This document shows, in pieces, positions 28,115 through 36,239 of a DNA stretch of 64,000 bases (the stretch's first letter is position 1; each line of letters opens with the position of its first letter). The DNA is from Anaerosomatales bacterium (lineage in GTDB: Bacteria; Actinomycetota; Coriobacteriia; Anaerosomatales; SLCP01), in assembly GCA_029210645.1 (NCBI GenBank), contig JARGFT010000009.1:31101-95100 (forward strand), read 5' to 3'. The notes beneath the pieces are model-generated. The model saw only the letters and a program-made list of their open reading frames with translations. It had not been told where the DNA came from and searched no databases. A program made the position numbers and the translations under genes.

Positions 28115-28804
28115 CTACACCTTCAGCTTGGGCGCGACACCGGCCGTCCACGCGTCGATCGCGTCCCAGTCGCGGTGGTCGCCCTGGGGCGCCTTCATCG
28201 CCTTGAGGACCGTCCGCTCGATCAAGCCGAAGTGCTTGGGCTCGAACCAGCCGCCGAACAGCCCGATGTCGACAGGCTCGATGCCCGACTCGGCAAGGAT
28301 CGGGTCGGTGTACGCGCGGACCTCATCGGTCTTCTCCGGATCAGTGGCGATGGTCAGGCACACCGTGTAGAACGCCGTCGGCCTGTTCTGGAGGATCTCT
28401 GCGTTGGCCCTGACCCAGTCCTTAGCCGCCGAGTGCCACTGTCCCACCCGGATGCCGCTGCCCACAACCACTCCGTCGTAGCCGGCAGGATCCGGCTTGT
28501 CCTCGGCCGGGAGCACGTCGACGCTCATACCGGTGCCGGCCAGTGCGGCGCCGATCCGCTCGGCCACGCCCGAAGTGCACCCGGATTTCGTGCCGTAGAC
28601 AACGAGTACCTTGTTCATGCTGTCTCCCATCTTCACGCGCGGAAGTTCCTCCGTCTCGTCGGGGCCCCAGTTGGCGGCCAGATATCCGCCGCCGCCCGCC
28701 GCGATGGCCGCGCCGAACACTCCGCCGAGTATCACGAAACGCCGCCGCGTCATCTGGTTCGTTCCCGTGCTCTCACCGCTCACAACCGGTTCTTGTTCGC
28801 TCAT
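28115..28804 (-). CDS. Membrane-anchored or exported flavodoxin-domain protein
   Basis: A 229-residue protein. Residues 18-45 read as a twin-arginine-like signal/anchor (TRRRFVILGGVFGAAIAAGG). A flavodoxin domain of the HemG-like group follows: VLVVYGTKSGCTSGVAERIG is the FMN phosphate loop, then YDGVVVGSGIRVGQWHSAAK and FGGWFEPKHFGLIERTVL. It likely binds FMN and carries electrons. Its ATG overlaps the tetR stop by 4 nt (ATGA). HemG-type proteins are normally cytoplasmic, so the Tat-like leader is unusual. Expression is probably controlled by the upstream TetR. Confidence 0.82.
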   Translation of the reverse strand: MSEQEPVVSGESTGTNQMTRRRFVILGGVFGAAIAAGGGGYLAANWGPDETEELPRVKMGDSMNKVLVVYGTKSGCTSGVAERIGAALAGTGMSVDVLPAEDKPDPAGYDGVVVGSGIRVGQWHSAAKDWVRANAEILQNRPTAFYTVCLTIATDPEKTDEVRAYTDPILAESGIEPVDIGLFGGWFEPKHFGLIERTVLKAMKAPQGDHRDWDAIDAWTAGVAPKLKV

Positions 28805-29409
28805 CGGTCCTCTCCTCTCGGCGCAGCGCCAGACCAGTAGAGGTCGACAAGTTGCTCGACCGTCGTGTCCAACGCGGTGTCCTCAGGCACCTCTGCATTG
28901 CCCATCACCATGCGGTACATCACGTACGACGAGGTCAGCGCGAAGAACGCCTCGGCGAGCACGTGCGGCTCGATGTCGGAGCGCAGGCCACCGGCGTCCT
29001 GCCGCATCGCCATGTAGGCTGCGAGTGCTTCCATGTTGCGCTTCGGGCCATCGCCGAGAAGCTCCGCAACCTCGGGAACCGTGCGTGCATCGAACGCGAG
29101 CCTGATGGCAGCTCCGCCATTCTCCACCGCGGAGGAGATCTCGGAGTGTGCGAGCCCGAGCAGCATCGCGCGGGTGTCCCCCGGATCGGGCTGTCTGCCT
29201 GCCGAGAATCCGGCTGCAGTCTCGGCGAAGCGCTCGCCCATGGCGCGCAGGATGCCGGCCTTGTTCTCGAAGCGGCGGAAGAGCGTGACCTCGTTGACGC
29301 CTGCCCGCTCGGCGATAGCACGGGTCGTGGTACCCGCATAGCCGCGCTCCGCGAAGAGCTCTCCGGCCGCTCGCAGGATCCGCTCGGTTGTGTCTGACAC
29401 AGCGCTCAT
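28801..29409 (-). CDS. TetR-family regulator
   Basis: A 202-residue repressor. The N-terminal HTH is clear: ILRAAGELFAERGYAGTTTR, AIAERAGVNEVTLFRRFENK. The ligand-binding C-terminus is helical (~60-195) and unassigned. It overlaps the flavodoxin gene by 4 nt. A 28-bp near-perfect palindrome (29425-29452) 15 nt upstream is the probable auto-operator. Ligand unknown. Confidence 0.92.
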   Translation of the reverse strand: MSAVSDTTERILRAAGELFAERGYAGTTTRAIAERAGVNEVTLFRRFENKAGILRAMGERFAETAAGFSAGRQPDPGDTRAMLLGLAHSEISSAVENGGAAIRLAFDARTVPEVAELLGDGPKRNMEALAAYMAMRQDAGGLRSDIEPHVLAEAFFALTSSYVMYRMVMGNAEVPEDTALDTTVEQLVDLYWSGAAPRGEDR

Positions 29410-29424
29410 CGGTGATTCCCTTCA

Positions 29425-29452
29425 GAATGCGTGCAAGTGCTTGCTTGCATTC
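29425..29452. promoter_or_regulatory. TetR operator
   Basis: Inverted repeat with 13-bp arms (GAATGCGTGCAAG and CTTGCTTGCATTC) separated by TG; only two positions mismatch. It lies just upstream of the tetR start and fits the size of TetR operators. Confidence 0.72.
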
Positions 29453-29619
29453 TAGCTAGACAACACGATGAGTGTCAAGAGGATCCGGGGGTGAGGCTGC
29501 GCGGGCGGGAACGCGTCTCCCACGCATATCCGCATCCGCCTAGTGCGCATTATGCGTTTTAATGGCATGAAGCCTGCTTACGCTGTACCTACGAACACCC
29601 CGGAACAGGAGGGTCCGCC

Positions 29620-30030
29620 ATGCGAACGACATGCCCCGTCAATCTGACCACGGTAGACGCGAATGCCGTCCGCGTCGTGGCACTGCTGGTCGTCGCCATT
29701 GCCGGTCTGTTCCTGCTGTCAGGCAACCCCTTGGTCATCCTCGCGCTTGCACCGGATTTCCTCGTCCGGGCGGCAGGACGCCCGCACCTGAGTCCCCTCG
29801 CTCGCCTGGCGGCCGCACTCGTGCGCCTCGCCCGCGTCGCGCCGCGGCCCACCGACTCCGCCTCTAAGCGATTCGCAGCCGGCATCGGGCTGGCCTTCGC
29901 TACGACGGCGGGCGTGCTCGCAGTTGCAGGCTTGACGATACCCGCGGCGGTGGTGGCGGGGATCCTGCTCGCGGGACGCTACCGCCTGTCGAGCGGTACG
30001 TACTCTCGCGGGTTCGAGAGGCTCTTGTAG
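29620..30030 (+). CDS. DUF4395 membrane protein
   Basis: A 136-residue membrane protein with about three to four helices. It has the DUF4395 pattern TTCPVNLTTVDANAVRVVAL near the N-terminus, a VILALAPDFLVRAAGRPHLS helix and SASKRFAAGIGLAFA. Most relatives end with a Cys-x-x-Cys-like tail; here the tail is AGRYRLSSGTYS and carries none. ATG 29620 follows GGAGGGTCCGCC. Its 3' end overlaps the convergent citrate synthase gene by 52 nt. Function unknown. Confidence 0.75.
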   Translation: MRTTCPVNLTTVDANAVRVVALLVVAIAGLFLLSGNPLVILALAPDFLVRAAGRPHLSPLARLAAALVRLARVAPRPTDSASKRFAAGIGLAFATTAGVLAVAGLTIPAAVVAGILLAGRYRLSSGTYSRGFERLL

Positions 30031-31379
30031 GCCGGTCGGATAACGCGGCCCCCGCCCGTGATCTCCTCGAGATGGTGCGCGCTCCATCCGACGATGCGGG
30101 ACACGGCGAACAGGGGCGTGTAGAGCGCCTCCGGGATGCCGAGCATCTGGTAGACGAAGCCCGAGTAGAAGTCGACGTTGGCGCTGACTCCCTTGTAGAT
30201 CTTGCGTCTGCCCGAGATCACGGCCGGGGCAAGTACCTCGATCTTGGCGTGCAGGTTGAACTCGTCTTCCAACCCCTTCTCGGCGGCCAGGCGCTCCGCA
30301 TACTCCCTCAGGATGAGCGTGCGGGGATCTGAGACGGAGTAGACCGGGTGCCCCATGCCGTAGACGAGACCGGACCGGTCGAACGCCCCCTTGTTCAGAA
30401 TGCGCAGCAGGTAGCTTGTGATCTCCTCATCGTCGCTCCAGTCCCTGATCTCGGACTTGAGCTCCTGGAACATCTTGACGACCTTGATGTTCGCCCCACC
30501 GTGACGCGGGCCTTTGAGCGAGCCGAGCGCGGCGGCGATGACCGAGTAGGTATCCGTCGCACTCGATGAGACCACCCGGGCGGTGAACGAGGAGTTGGTG
30601 CCCCCACCGTGCTCGGCGTGAAGCACGAGGGCCATGTCGAGCACGGCGGCCTCCAGCGGCGTGAACCGGTTGTCAGGCCGGAGCATGTGGAGGATGTTCT
30701 CGGCGGTCGAGAGCGAGGGATCCGGCCGGTGGATGAACAAACTCCCGGCCTTGAAGCGGTGAGCCGATGCGTGGTACGCGTACACGGCAAGCAGCGGGAA
30801 GGTCGAGATCAGCCGCATGCTCTGCCGGAGCACCGCGGGGACCGACGTGTCGTCGGGATCCTCGTCCAGCACGTAGAGCGCGAGCACCCCACGGGCCATC
30901 GCGTTCATGATGTCGCGGCTCGGCATCGGCAGGATGACGTCGTTGACGAAGTGTCTCGGCACGGCGCGGCCTGACGCCAGACGCTCCCGGAAGAGTTCGA
31001 GCTCCGCCCGGTCCGGCAGTTCGCCGAAGAGCAGCAGGTAGCAGGTCTCTTCGAAGCCATGACGGTTCTCGGCAGCGAAACCGTCGATAAGCTCCCGGAT
31101 CTCGATTCCCCGGTAGAGGAGCCGGCCGAACGTGGGGGCGGTCGTCCCGTCCTCTTGCTCCGTGTAGCCGACGACATCACCGATGCGGGTCAGGCCGGCG
31201 AGCACACCATGGCCCGTCAGATCACGAAGACCGCGCTTCACGTCGTACTCACCGAAGAGCGCCGGATCGATGGTTCCGCTCTCGCGCGCAAGACGGCTCC
31301 AGCGGTCCAGGGCGGAATCGGAAGAACCGGCCTCTTCACGCGCATGTGCGGCTGTATCGTCGACTCGTTCACTGCTCAT
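29979..31379 (-). CDS. gltA: Citrate (or 2-methylcitrate) synthase
   Basis: A 466-residue enzyme condensing acetyl-CoA (or propionyl-CoA) with oxaloacetate. The catalytic regions are ALVLHAEHGGGTNSSFT with the first His, GMGHPVYSVSDPR with the second, and ANVDFYSGFVYQMLGIP with the Asp. The N-terminal ~60 residues extend beyond minimal citrate synthases and are acidic. ATG 31379 is chosen (AAAGGA upstream); a further in-frame start exists at 31445. The C-terminal ~17 codons lie antisense to the DUF4395 gene. Choice between citrate and methylcitrate cannot be made here. Confidence 0.92.
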   Translation of the reverse strand: MSSERVDDTAAHAREEAGSSDSALDRWSRLARESGTIDPALFGEYDVKRGLRDLTGHGVLAGLTRIGDVVGYTEQEDGTTAPTFGRLLYRGIEIRELIDGFAAENRHGFEETCYLLLFGELPDRAELELFRERLASGRAVPRHFVNDVILPMPSRDIMNAMARGVLALYVLDEDPDDTSVPAVLRQSMRLISTFPLLAVYAYHASAHRFKAGSLFIHRPDPSLSTAENILHMLRPDNRFTPLEAAVLDMALVLHAEHGGGTNSSFTARVVSSSATDTYSVIAAALGSLKGPRHGGANIKVVKMFQELKSEIRDWSDDEEITSYLLRILNKGAFDRSGLVYGMGHPVYSVSDPRTLILREYAERLAAEKGLEDEFNLHAKIEVLAPAVISGRRKIYKGVSANVDFYSGFVYQMLGIPEALYTPLFAVSRIVGWSAHHLEEITGGGRVIRPAYKSLSNPREYVPLDRR

Positions 31380-31524
31380 AGGGTTCGTCCTTTCCTGAGG
31401 CGGCATCGCCCGCAGATTCCGGGCACCTGCTCGCTCAACACTCACGGGACGGCGTAGCCGCCCGACTTGGAATCGTGATAGACCGCAGGCTCCAATCTTA
31501 TCCTCACGGGAGACCGCGTGTTCG

Positions 31525-32877
31525 TCAGGATTCTACCGGACTCCGAGGAATCGTGATGATGGCAGCCATCGCCGCGCGGGTGCCCTCGCCTATCTCGGCC
31601 AGGATCGTGCGAGCCGCCTCCGCGGCGTCACCCGGCGCATCATCCAGCGCCCGGCGTACCTTCGCGCGGCCCGCAGCGGTATCGAGGGCCGCCACCTGTC
31701 CGCTGGCGAACACCACCCGGTCTCCCGGAAGGAGAAGCATGTGCTGCTCTGCCGAGGCCTGTACACTCGCCGAGCCGAGTGCAGGGCGATCCGTCAGCCC
31801 CATCGTGAACCTACCGCCGTGCGATCGGAACGCGGAGAGCACCGCACCTGCGGCCGAGAAGCTCATCTGGATCGCAGCGCCGCCAAGCTCAACCTCGCTC
31901 GCAAGCACGGAGACCCGGGCGTCATCCGCGGAGCGCGCACGCAGTGCGTGACCGAGGTAGGTCAGCGCCTCGGCCGGGGGGACTCCCTGGGATGCGTAGG
32001 AGTGCACCGTCGCGATCGCCCGCTCGGCAACGCTCTGTGCCGCGCCGGAGCCGGCTGCAGCCGTCCCGACGACGCATGCGACCGAGCGCCGGCCCGATGG
32101 CGCCAGGTCCCAGACCGGGGCTTCGTCCGAGGTAGGAGCGCGCGTCACGACCGAGACGGTCAGCGCTGCCGCCACTCCCTCGGCCGCGCCCTCTGAAAGC
32201 GGGACAACGATCCCGTCCGCGGTCACGCCGTAGAACGCCGACGTTTCGGTGGCAGGCTCGGCTGTGTCGGTCCCAGCGTCATCGACGTGAAGGGCCTTGA
32301 GATCCAGTCGGCTCAGCATAACCCCGAGAATCCCCGCCACCGACTCCAGAAGCCGGCGCTCGCGATCCTCCAGCGGGCGGGAGCCCGGCCACTCCACGGT
32401 GAGTACGCCCAGCGTCTCGCCCCAGGCGCGCACCGGCAGCACGCCGGTCGCATGCGCGGAGACGCTCGAGCGCCAGCGGCTCACACCGGTACCGGAAGCC
32501 GATGAGGCCGGACCGTGGCTGTCGACCACGAAGACCGGGGTGCCCTCGGACACAGCGGTCGCCACGTCGGCAAGCGTCTCGAGCGGGCGTGCGGACATGT
32601 CGCGGGCGAACGCAGCATGTGCCCCCACCGAGGCTACCGGCTCCAGTTGCAGCGTGCCCTCCCGCTCGAAGACGAGTGAGAGAGTCGCCCCGCTCAGGTC
32701 GAGGAGCGCAACGACCCGGTCGACGGCACGGGCAGGCAGCTCGTCGGAGAGGGGTCCCTCGGCGACGAGCTCCACGAGCGACTCGAGAACGTCGGCAGCG
32801 GTCGTGTCGCGCCACGAAACAGCGTCCGGAACGGACGCGCCCACATCGTTCTCGTCATGCGGACGTACGACTTCCAC
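31525..32877 (-). CDS. GAF plus degenerate SpoIIE/PP2C-like protein
   Basis: About 450 residues. A GAF-like sensor domain lies at about 40-195 (DLSGATLSLVFEREGTL, GVLPVRAWGETLGVLTVEW). A SpoIIE-fold C-terminal domain follows (SFYGVTADGIVVPLS-like strand, ALTYLGHALRARSADDARVS, QMSFSAAGAVLSAFRSHGG). The metal-binding Asp of active phosphatases (GDVSGKG) is replaced: the equivalent strand reads VACVVGTAAAG. It may therefore be a pseudophosphatase. The start is uncertain: GTG 32877 is the first plausible one, and the open frame extends to 33078 with unrelated sequence. No operon partner is evident. Confidence 0.62.
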   Translation of the reverse strand: MEVVRPHDENDVGASVPDAVSWRDTTAADVLESLVELVAEGPLSDELPARAVDRVVALLDLSGATLSLVFEREGTLQLEPVASVGAHAAFARDMSARPLETLADVATAVSEGTPVFVVDSHGPASSASGTGVSRWRSSVSAHATGVLPVRAWGETLGVLTVEWPGSRPLEDRERRLLESVAGILGVMLSRLDLKALHVDDAGTDTAEPATETSAFYGVTADGIVVPLSEGAAEGVAAALTVSVVTRAPTSDEAPVWDLAPSGRRSVACVVGTAAAGSGAAQSVAERAIATVHSYASQGVPPAEALTYLGHALRARSADDARVSVLASEVELGGAAIQMSFSAAGAVLSAFRSHGGRFTMGLTDRPALGSASVQASAEQHMLLLPGDRVVFASGQVAALDTAAGRAKVRRALDDAPGDAAEAARTILAEIGEGTRAAMAAIITIPRSPVES

Positions 32878-33034
32878 GGGCGTCCGATCTGCCGTCCAGA
32901 ACCCTGGTGGACATCCATGATGAGTGTACCCGACGGGACCTCCGGCCACGTGCTCGCGGCGACTGGGCGTGCTGGCCGAGGCGCGCCGGGGTACACACTG
33001 TTGCAGCGGATGAAGCGCCAGGGAGGTGGGGGAA

Positions 33035-33325
33035 GTGGCCGGACAGGCGATTCGGGAACAGCAGGTCGGGGTGATCACGCACTACTGGACACACCTCGGT
33101 GTCGCGGGCGTGCATCTCACCGGGCCCCTCGAGGTCGGCGAGCGCATCCACGTCGTCGGCCACACGAGCGATTTCGAGCAGGATGTCGCCTCGATCCAGA
33201 TCGAGCACGACAAGGTGGTGCGCGCCGAGGCAGGGGCGGACATCGGGCTCGAGGTCGTCGAGCACGCGCGGGAGCACGACAAGGTCTTCAAGCTCGTCGA
33301 GACGGGCGATGAACTGCTCGAGTGA
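33035..33325 (+). CDS. Stand-alone elongation-factor-like beta-barrel protein
   Basis: A 96-residue protein resembling domain 2 of EF-Tu-type translation factors: VGVITHYWTHLGVAGVHLTG, LEVGERIHVVGHTSDFEQDV, then EVVEHAREHDKVFKL. Such short 'translation elongation factor-like' proteins occur alone in bacteria and archaea; no GTPase domain is attached. GTG 33035 is chosen for GGAGG 8 nt upstream; GTG 33026 is the alternative. Converges with hisF. Role unknown. Confidence 0.72.
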   Translation: MAGQAIREQQVGVITHYWTHLGVAGVHLTGPLEVGERIHVVGHTSDFEQDVASIQIEHDKVVRAEAGADIGLEVVEHAREHDKVFKLVETGDELLE

Positions 33326-33352
33326 CCGCCGCTCGCGAGGTACCGGCCAGCA

Positions 33353-34120
33353 CTACCGACTGACGGGGATGCCCCGCTCGGCCAGATACTCCTTGACCTC
33401 GCCGACGCTGAACGTGCGGAAGTGGAAGACCGAGGCCGCCAGCAGCGCGGATGCCTTGCCCTCTACGACCCCCTCGTAGAAATGCTCGAGTGTCCCGGCG
33501 CCACCCGACGCGATCACGGGTAGGGAGACCGCCCCGGCAACCGCCCGGGTGAACGGAAGATCGTAGCCCGCGAGCGTACCGTCGCCGTCCATGCTCGTCG
33601 GCAAGATCTCGCCGGCTCCCAGTTCCTCGCAGCGGCGGGCCCACTCCACGCAGTCCAGGCCCGTCCCCCGCTGGCCACCGCTCACGACCACCTCGAACCC
33701 TGAAAGCATCTCCGGGTTGCGGCGCCCGTCGATGGCCACGATCACTCGGTTTGAGCCGTACGCCTCCGCCGCTTCGCGGACCAGCTCAGGGCGTGCTACC
33801 GCTGCGCTGTTAATCGAGACCTTGCTGACCCCGACACCGAAGAGGGCCTCGATGTCCGCGAGCTGGTTGATACCGCCCCCGACGGTCAACGGCGTGTCAC
33901 CGAGCGCCTCAGCGACCACCCGTGCCCACTCAAGGCGGGTCTTGCGGCCCTCGACCGTGGCGGCGATGTCGAGCATGGCCACCTCGTCGGCCCCGGCCTC
34001 CCGATAGAACGCCGCGTTCTCGACCGGGTCCCCTGCGTCACGCAACTCCACGAAGTGGACGCCCTTGACCACACGACCGTCCTTCATGTCGAGGCACGGG
34101 ATGATCCTGACCGGCTCCAC
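33353..34120 (-). CDS. hisF: Imidazole glycerol phosphate synthase subunit HisF
   Basis: A 255-residue TIM-barrel enzyme that makes imidazole glycerol phosphate and AICAR with ammonia from HisH. Catalytic Asp11 is in IIPCLDMKDGRVVKG and the second Asp is in VIVAIDGRRN. Phosphate sites are visible at VGGGINQLADIEAL, KVSINSAA and ASGGAGTLEH. GTG 34120 with GAGGGG 6 nt upstream is chosen; a longer start at 34168 adds an unconserved leader. hisG is elsewhere in the window and other his genes are absent. Confidence 0.96.
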   Translation of the reverse strand: MEPVRIIPCLDMKDGRVVKGVHFVELRDAGDPVENAAFYREAGADEVAMLDIAATVEGRKTRLEWARVVAEALGDTPLTVGGGINQLADIEALFGVGVSKVSINSAAVARPELVREAAEAYGSNRVIVAIDGRRNPEMLSGFEVVVSGGQRGTGLDCVEWARRCEELGAGEILPTSMDGDGTLAGYDLPFTRAVAGAVSLPVIASGGAGTLEHFYEGVVEGKASALLAASVFHFRTFSVGEVKEYLAERGIPVSR

Positions 34121-34241
34121 GGGCGACCCCTCTCCTCCGGGTGTTGTCTCGGCGCACGCTGAGGGCATCTTATCCCACCGTCACGTGCCCGGGGCGTACG
34201 GGCAGGGCAGGGCGGGTACAAGTCGTGTGAAGGGAGTGTCC

Positions 34242-35435
34242 ATGAACGACGCGCTTGCGCTCGTGATCGGATACCTGCTCGGCGCGGTCCTGCCGGCGTA
34301 CTTCATCGGCAGAGCGCGCGGGATCGACCTGCGAACGACCGGCGACGGGAACCCCGGCGCGACCAACGCTGTGCAGACGCTCGGACGGGGTCCGGGGTAC
34401 CTGACCGCGGTCTACGACATGCTCAAAGGCCCGGTCGCGGTGGCCGTGGGATTCGCGCTCGGTGCCGGTGAGTGGGCGGCGTACGGCGCAGGCATCGCCG
34501 CGTTCCTCGGCCACCGCTTCCCCTTCTACCTCGGCTTTAAGGGTGGTCGCGGGTTCGCCACCGCGAGCGGACTGCTGATCTTCGGCATCGGATACGCAGC
34601 CGTACGCGGATTCCTACCACTCCTCGACGTCGTCCTCTTCCTCGGACTGTTCCTCGTGCTGTGGTGGGTCTTCGGGGGTCGCGCTGTTCCCGATACGGTG
34701 GTGCTGCCTCTCGCCGTCCTCGACCTCGTCGCGCGCCGAGTCCCGCTCGAGTTTCTCGTGCCGACGGGCATCGTGATCGCCTACGTGTGGATCTACAACA
34801 TCACCAGGGTCAGGCGCGAGAAGCTCTTCCGGTTGCGTCCCGAGACCAGGGCGGCGCTCGGCGACGTCAGGGTCTTGATGCGCCCGGCGGCCCTCGCCTT
34901 TCCCGTGCTCTACCTCTTCCTACCACGCTCGTTCCTGCTCTCGCTCGTCGGTGCCGTCGCCCTCTTCTTCGTGAGCGTCGACATCTCGCGACTGCTCTGG
35001 CGACGTTTCAACCTGGCGCTCTTCCGTCGCATGGCGTTCTTCTACCGGCCGAACGAGGAGCACACGTTCACCTCCGCGTCCCTCTTCCTGCTCGGGACGC
35101 TGCTCACGATCCTGCTCTTCCCGAAGCCGGTGGCGACCACCGCCCTGATCTTCGTGACCTTCGGCGACCTCTCCGCCAAGATCGCAGGGCTCGAACGGGG
35201 CCGCCACCGCCTGTTCACGCGGTCGGTCGAGGGATCCCTCACCTTCTTCGCCGTCTGCTTGGCAGCCGGCTTCGGCTGGTCGTTCCTGGTGCCGATCGCA
35301 CCGTCGCAGTACATCCTCGGCGCGTTCGTGGGGGCGATCACCGAGGCGCTGCCACTCGATCTCAACGACAACTTCACCGTGCCCCTGATGAGCGGGGCGG
35401 CGATGATGCTCCCGGCTCTCCTCGGCATCACGTGA
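34242..35435 (+). CDS. PlsY-like acyltransferase fused to CTP-dependent kinase-like domain
   Basis: A 397-residue membrane protein. Residues 1-~200 match glycerol-3-phosphate acyltransferase PlsY: IGYLLGAVLPAYFIGRARGI, GNPGATNAVQTLG, YDMLKGPVAVAVG and GHRFPFYLGFKGGRGFAT. Residues ~205-397 match the dolichol kinase/phytol kinase/DGK1 (cytidylyltransferase-like) family: NEEHTFTSASLFLLGTLL, FGDLSAKIAGLERGRHRL, RSVEGSLTFF and AITEALPLDLNDNFTVP. PlsY alone is ~200 residues, so this is a two-enzyme fusion in phospholipid or lipid-phosphate metabolism. ATG 34242 follows AAGGGAG. It starts a plus-strand run with the MBL gene 36 nt downstream. Confidence 0.85.
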   Translation: MNDALALVIGYLLGAVLPAYFIGRARGIDLRTTGDGNPGATNAVQTLGRGPGYLTAVYDMLKGPVAVAVGFALGAGEWAAYGAGIAAFLGHRFPFYLGFKGGRGFATASGLLIFGIGYAAVRGFLPLLDVVLFLGLFLVLWWVFGGRAVPDTVVLPLAVLDLVARRVPLEFLVPTGIVIAYVWIYNITRVRREKLFRLRPETRAALGDVRVLMRPAALAFPVLYLFLPRSFLLSLVGAVALFFVSVDISRLLWRRFNLALFRRMAFFYRPNEEHTFTSASLFLLGTLLTILLFPKPVATTALIFVTFGDLSAKIAGLERGRHRLFTRSVEGSLTFFAVCLAAGFGWSFLVPIAPSQYILGAFVGAITEALPLDLNDNFTVPLMSGAAMMLPALLGIT

Positions 35436-35471
35436 GCATCAAGGGCACGGTTGTTGCTTCCCGGAGGGCTT

Positions 35472-36164
35472 ATGCGTATCCACCGCCTCCAGGGTCTACT
35501 GGCCTCGACCCATCTGATCGAGACCGAATCCGCGCTCTTCCTCGTCGACGCCGGCTTCTTTGGCCACTCCGCCACCATCCTGCGCGCCATCCGCCGGCTC
35601 GGCCGGACGCCCGAAGAGCTGCGACTCGTGTTGCTCACCCATGGGCATCTGGACCACTTCGGTGGCCTCGCCGGCCTTCGGGACTCGGTGGACTTCGAGA
35701 CCGCCTGTCACCCTGATCACGTTGACGCCATCGAGCGCGGAGGGCTGCTCGTCTCTCCGGCGATCAAGCCGGGGTGGGAACGGTACGTCGGGCTCGCACG
35801 GCTCACCATGGGCTGGCTCCCCGTGCGCGGGACGGCTCCCGTGACTCCGCTGGAGGACGGCGCCGACCTCTCCGCGTGGGGGCTGCCGGGTCGTGCGGTC
35901 CATACGCCGGGCCACTCGAGCGGCTGCCTCTCGGTGCTCCTCGATGACGGCACCGCGATCGTCGGCGATCTCGTGCAGGGCAAACGGCTGCCGACCCTCG
36001 TCCCCGAGCTCCCCTCGATGGCCGAGGACGTCGCGAGTGCATATGCCAGCTGGAAACGACTGCTGGCGCTGGGCGCGACCCGCTTCCTGCCCGCGCACGC
36101 GAAGGAGTTCACCGCAGGCGAGCTCCTGGCGACGATGAGCCGGGACGGCATCGCCCCGGCGTAG
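35472..36164 (+). CDS. MBL-fold metallo-hydrolase
   Basis: A 230-residue metallo-beta-lactamase-fold hydrolase with the di-metal motif THGHLDHF (His57, His59, Asp61, His62), a further His in VHTPGHSSGCLS, the Asp in AIVGDLVQG and a late His in FLPAHAKEF. The ATG at 35472 has GGAGGG 4 nt upstream. Nothing in the sequence fixes the substrate. It lies 36 nt after the PlsY-fusion gene. Confidence 0.88.
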   Translation: MRIHRLQGLLASTHLIETESALFLVDAGFFGHSATILRAIRRLGRTPEELRLVLLTHGHLDHFGGLAGLRDSVDFETACHPDHVDAIERGGLLVSPAIKPGWERYVGLARLTMGWLPVRGTAPVTPLEDGADLSAWGLPGRAVHTPGHSSGCLSVLLDDGTAIVGDLVQGKRLPTLVPELPSMAEDVASAYASWKRLLALGATRFLPAHAKEFTAGELLATMSRDGIAPA

Positions 36165-36239
36165 CCGAATGCTCGTAGCACACTCCGCACGTCCGGCTTG
36201 GGCTATCATCGTCTCGTCCGCGAACCCGGTAGGGGGCAC

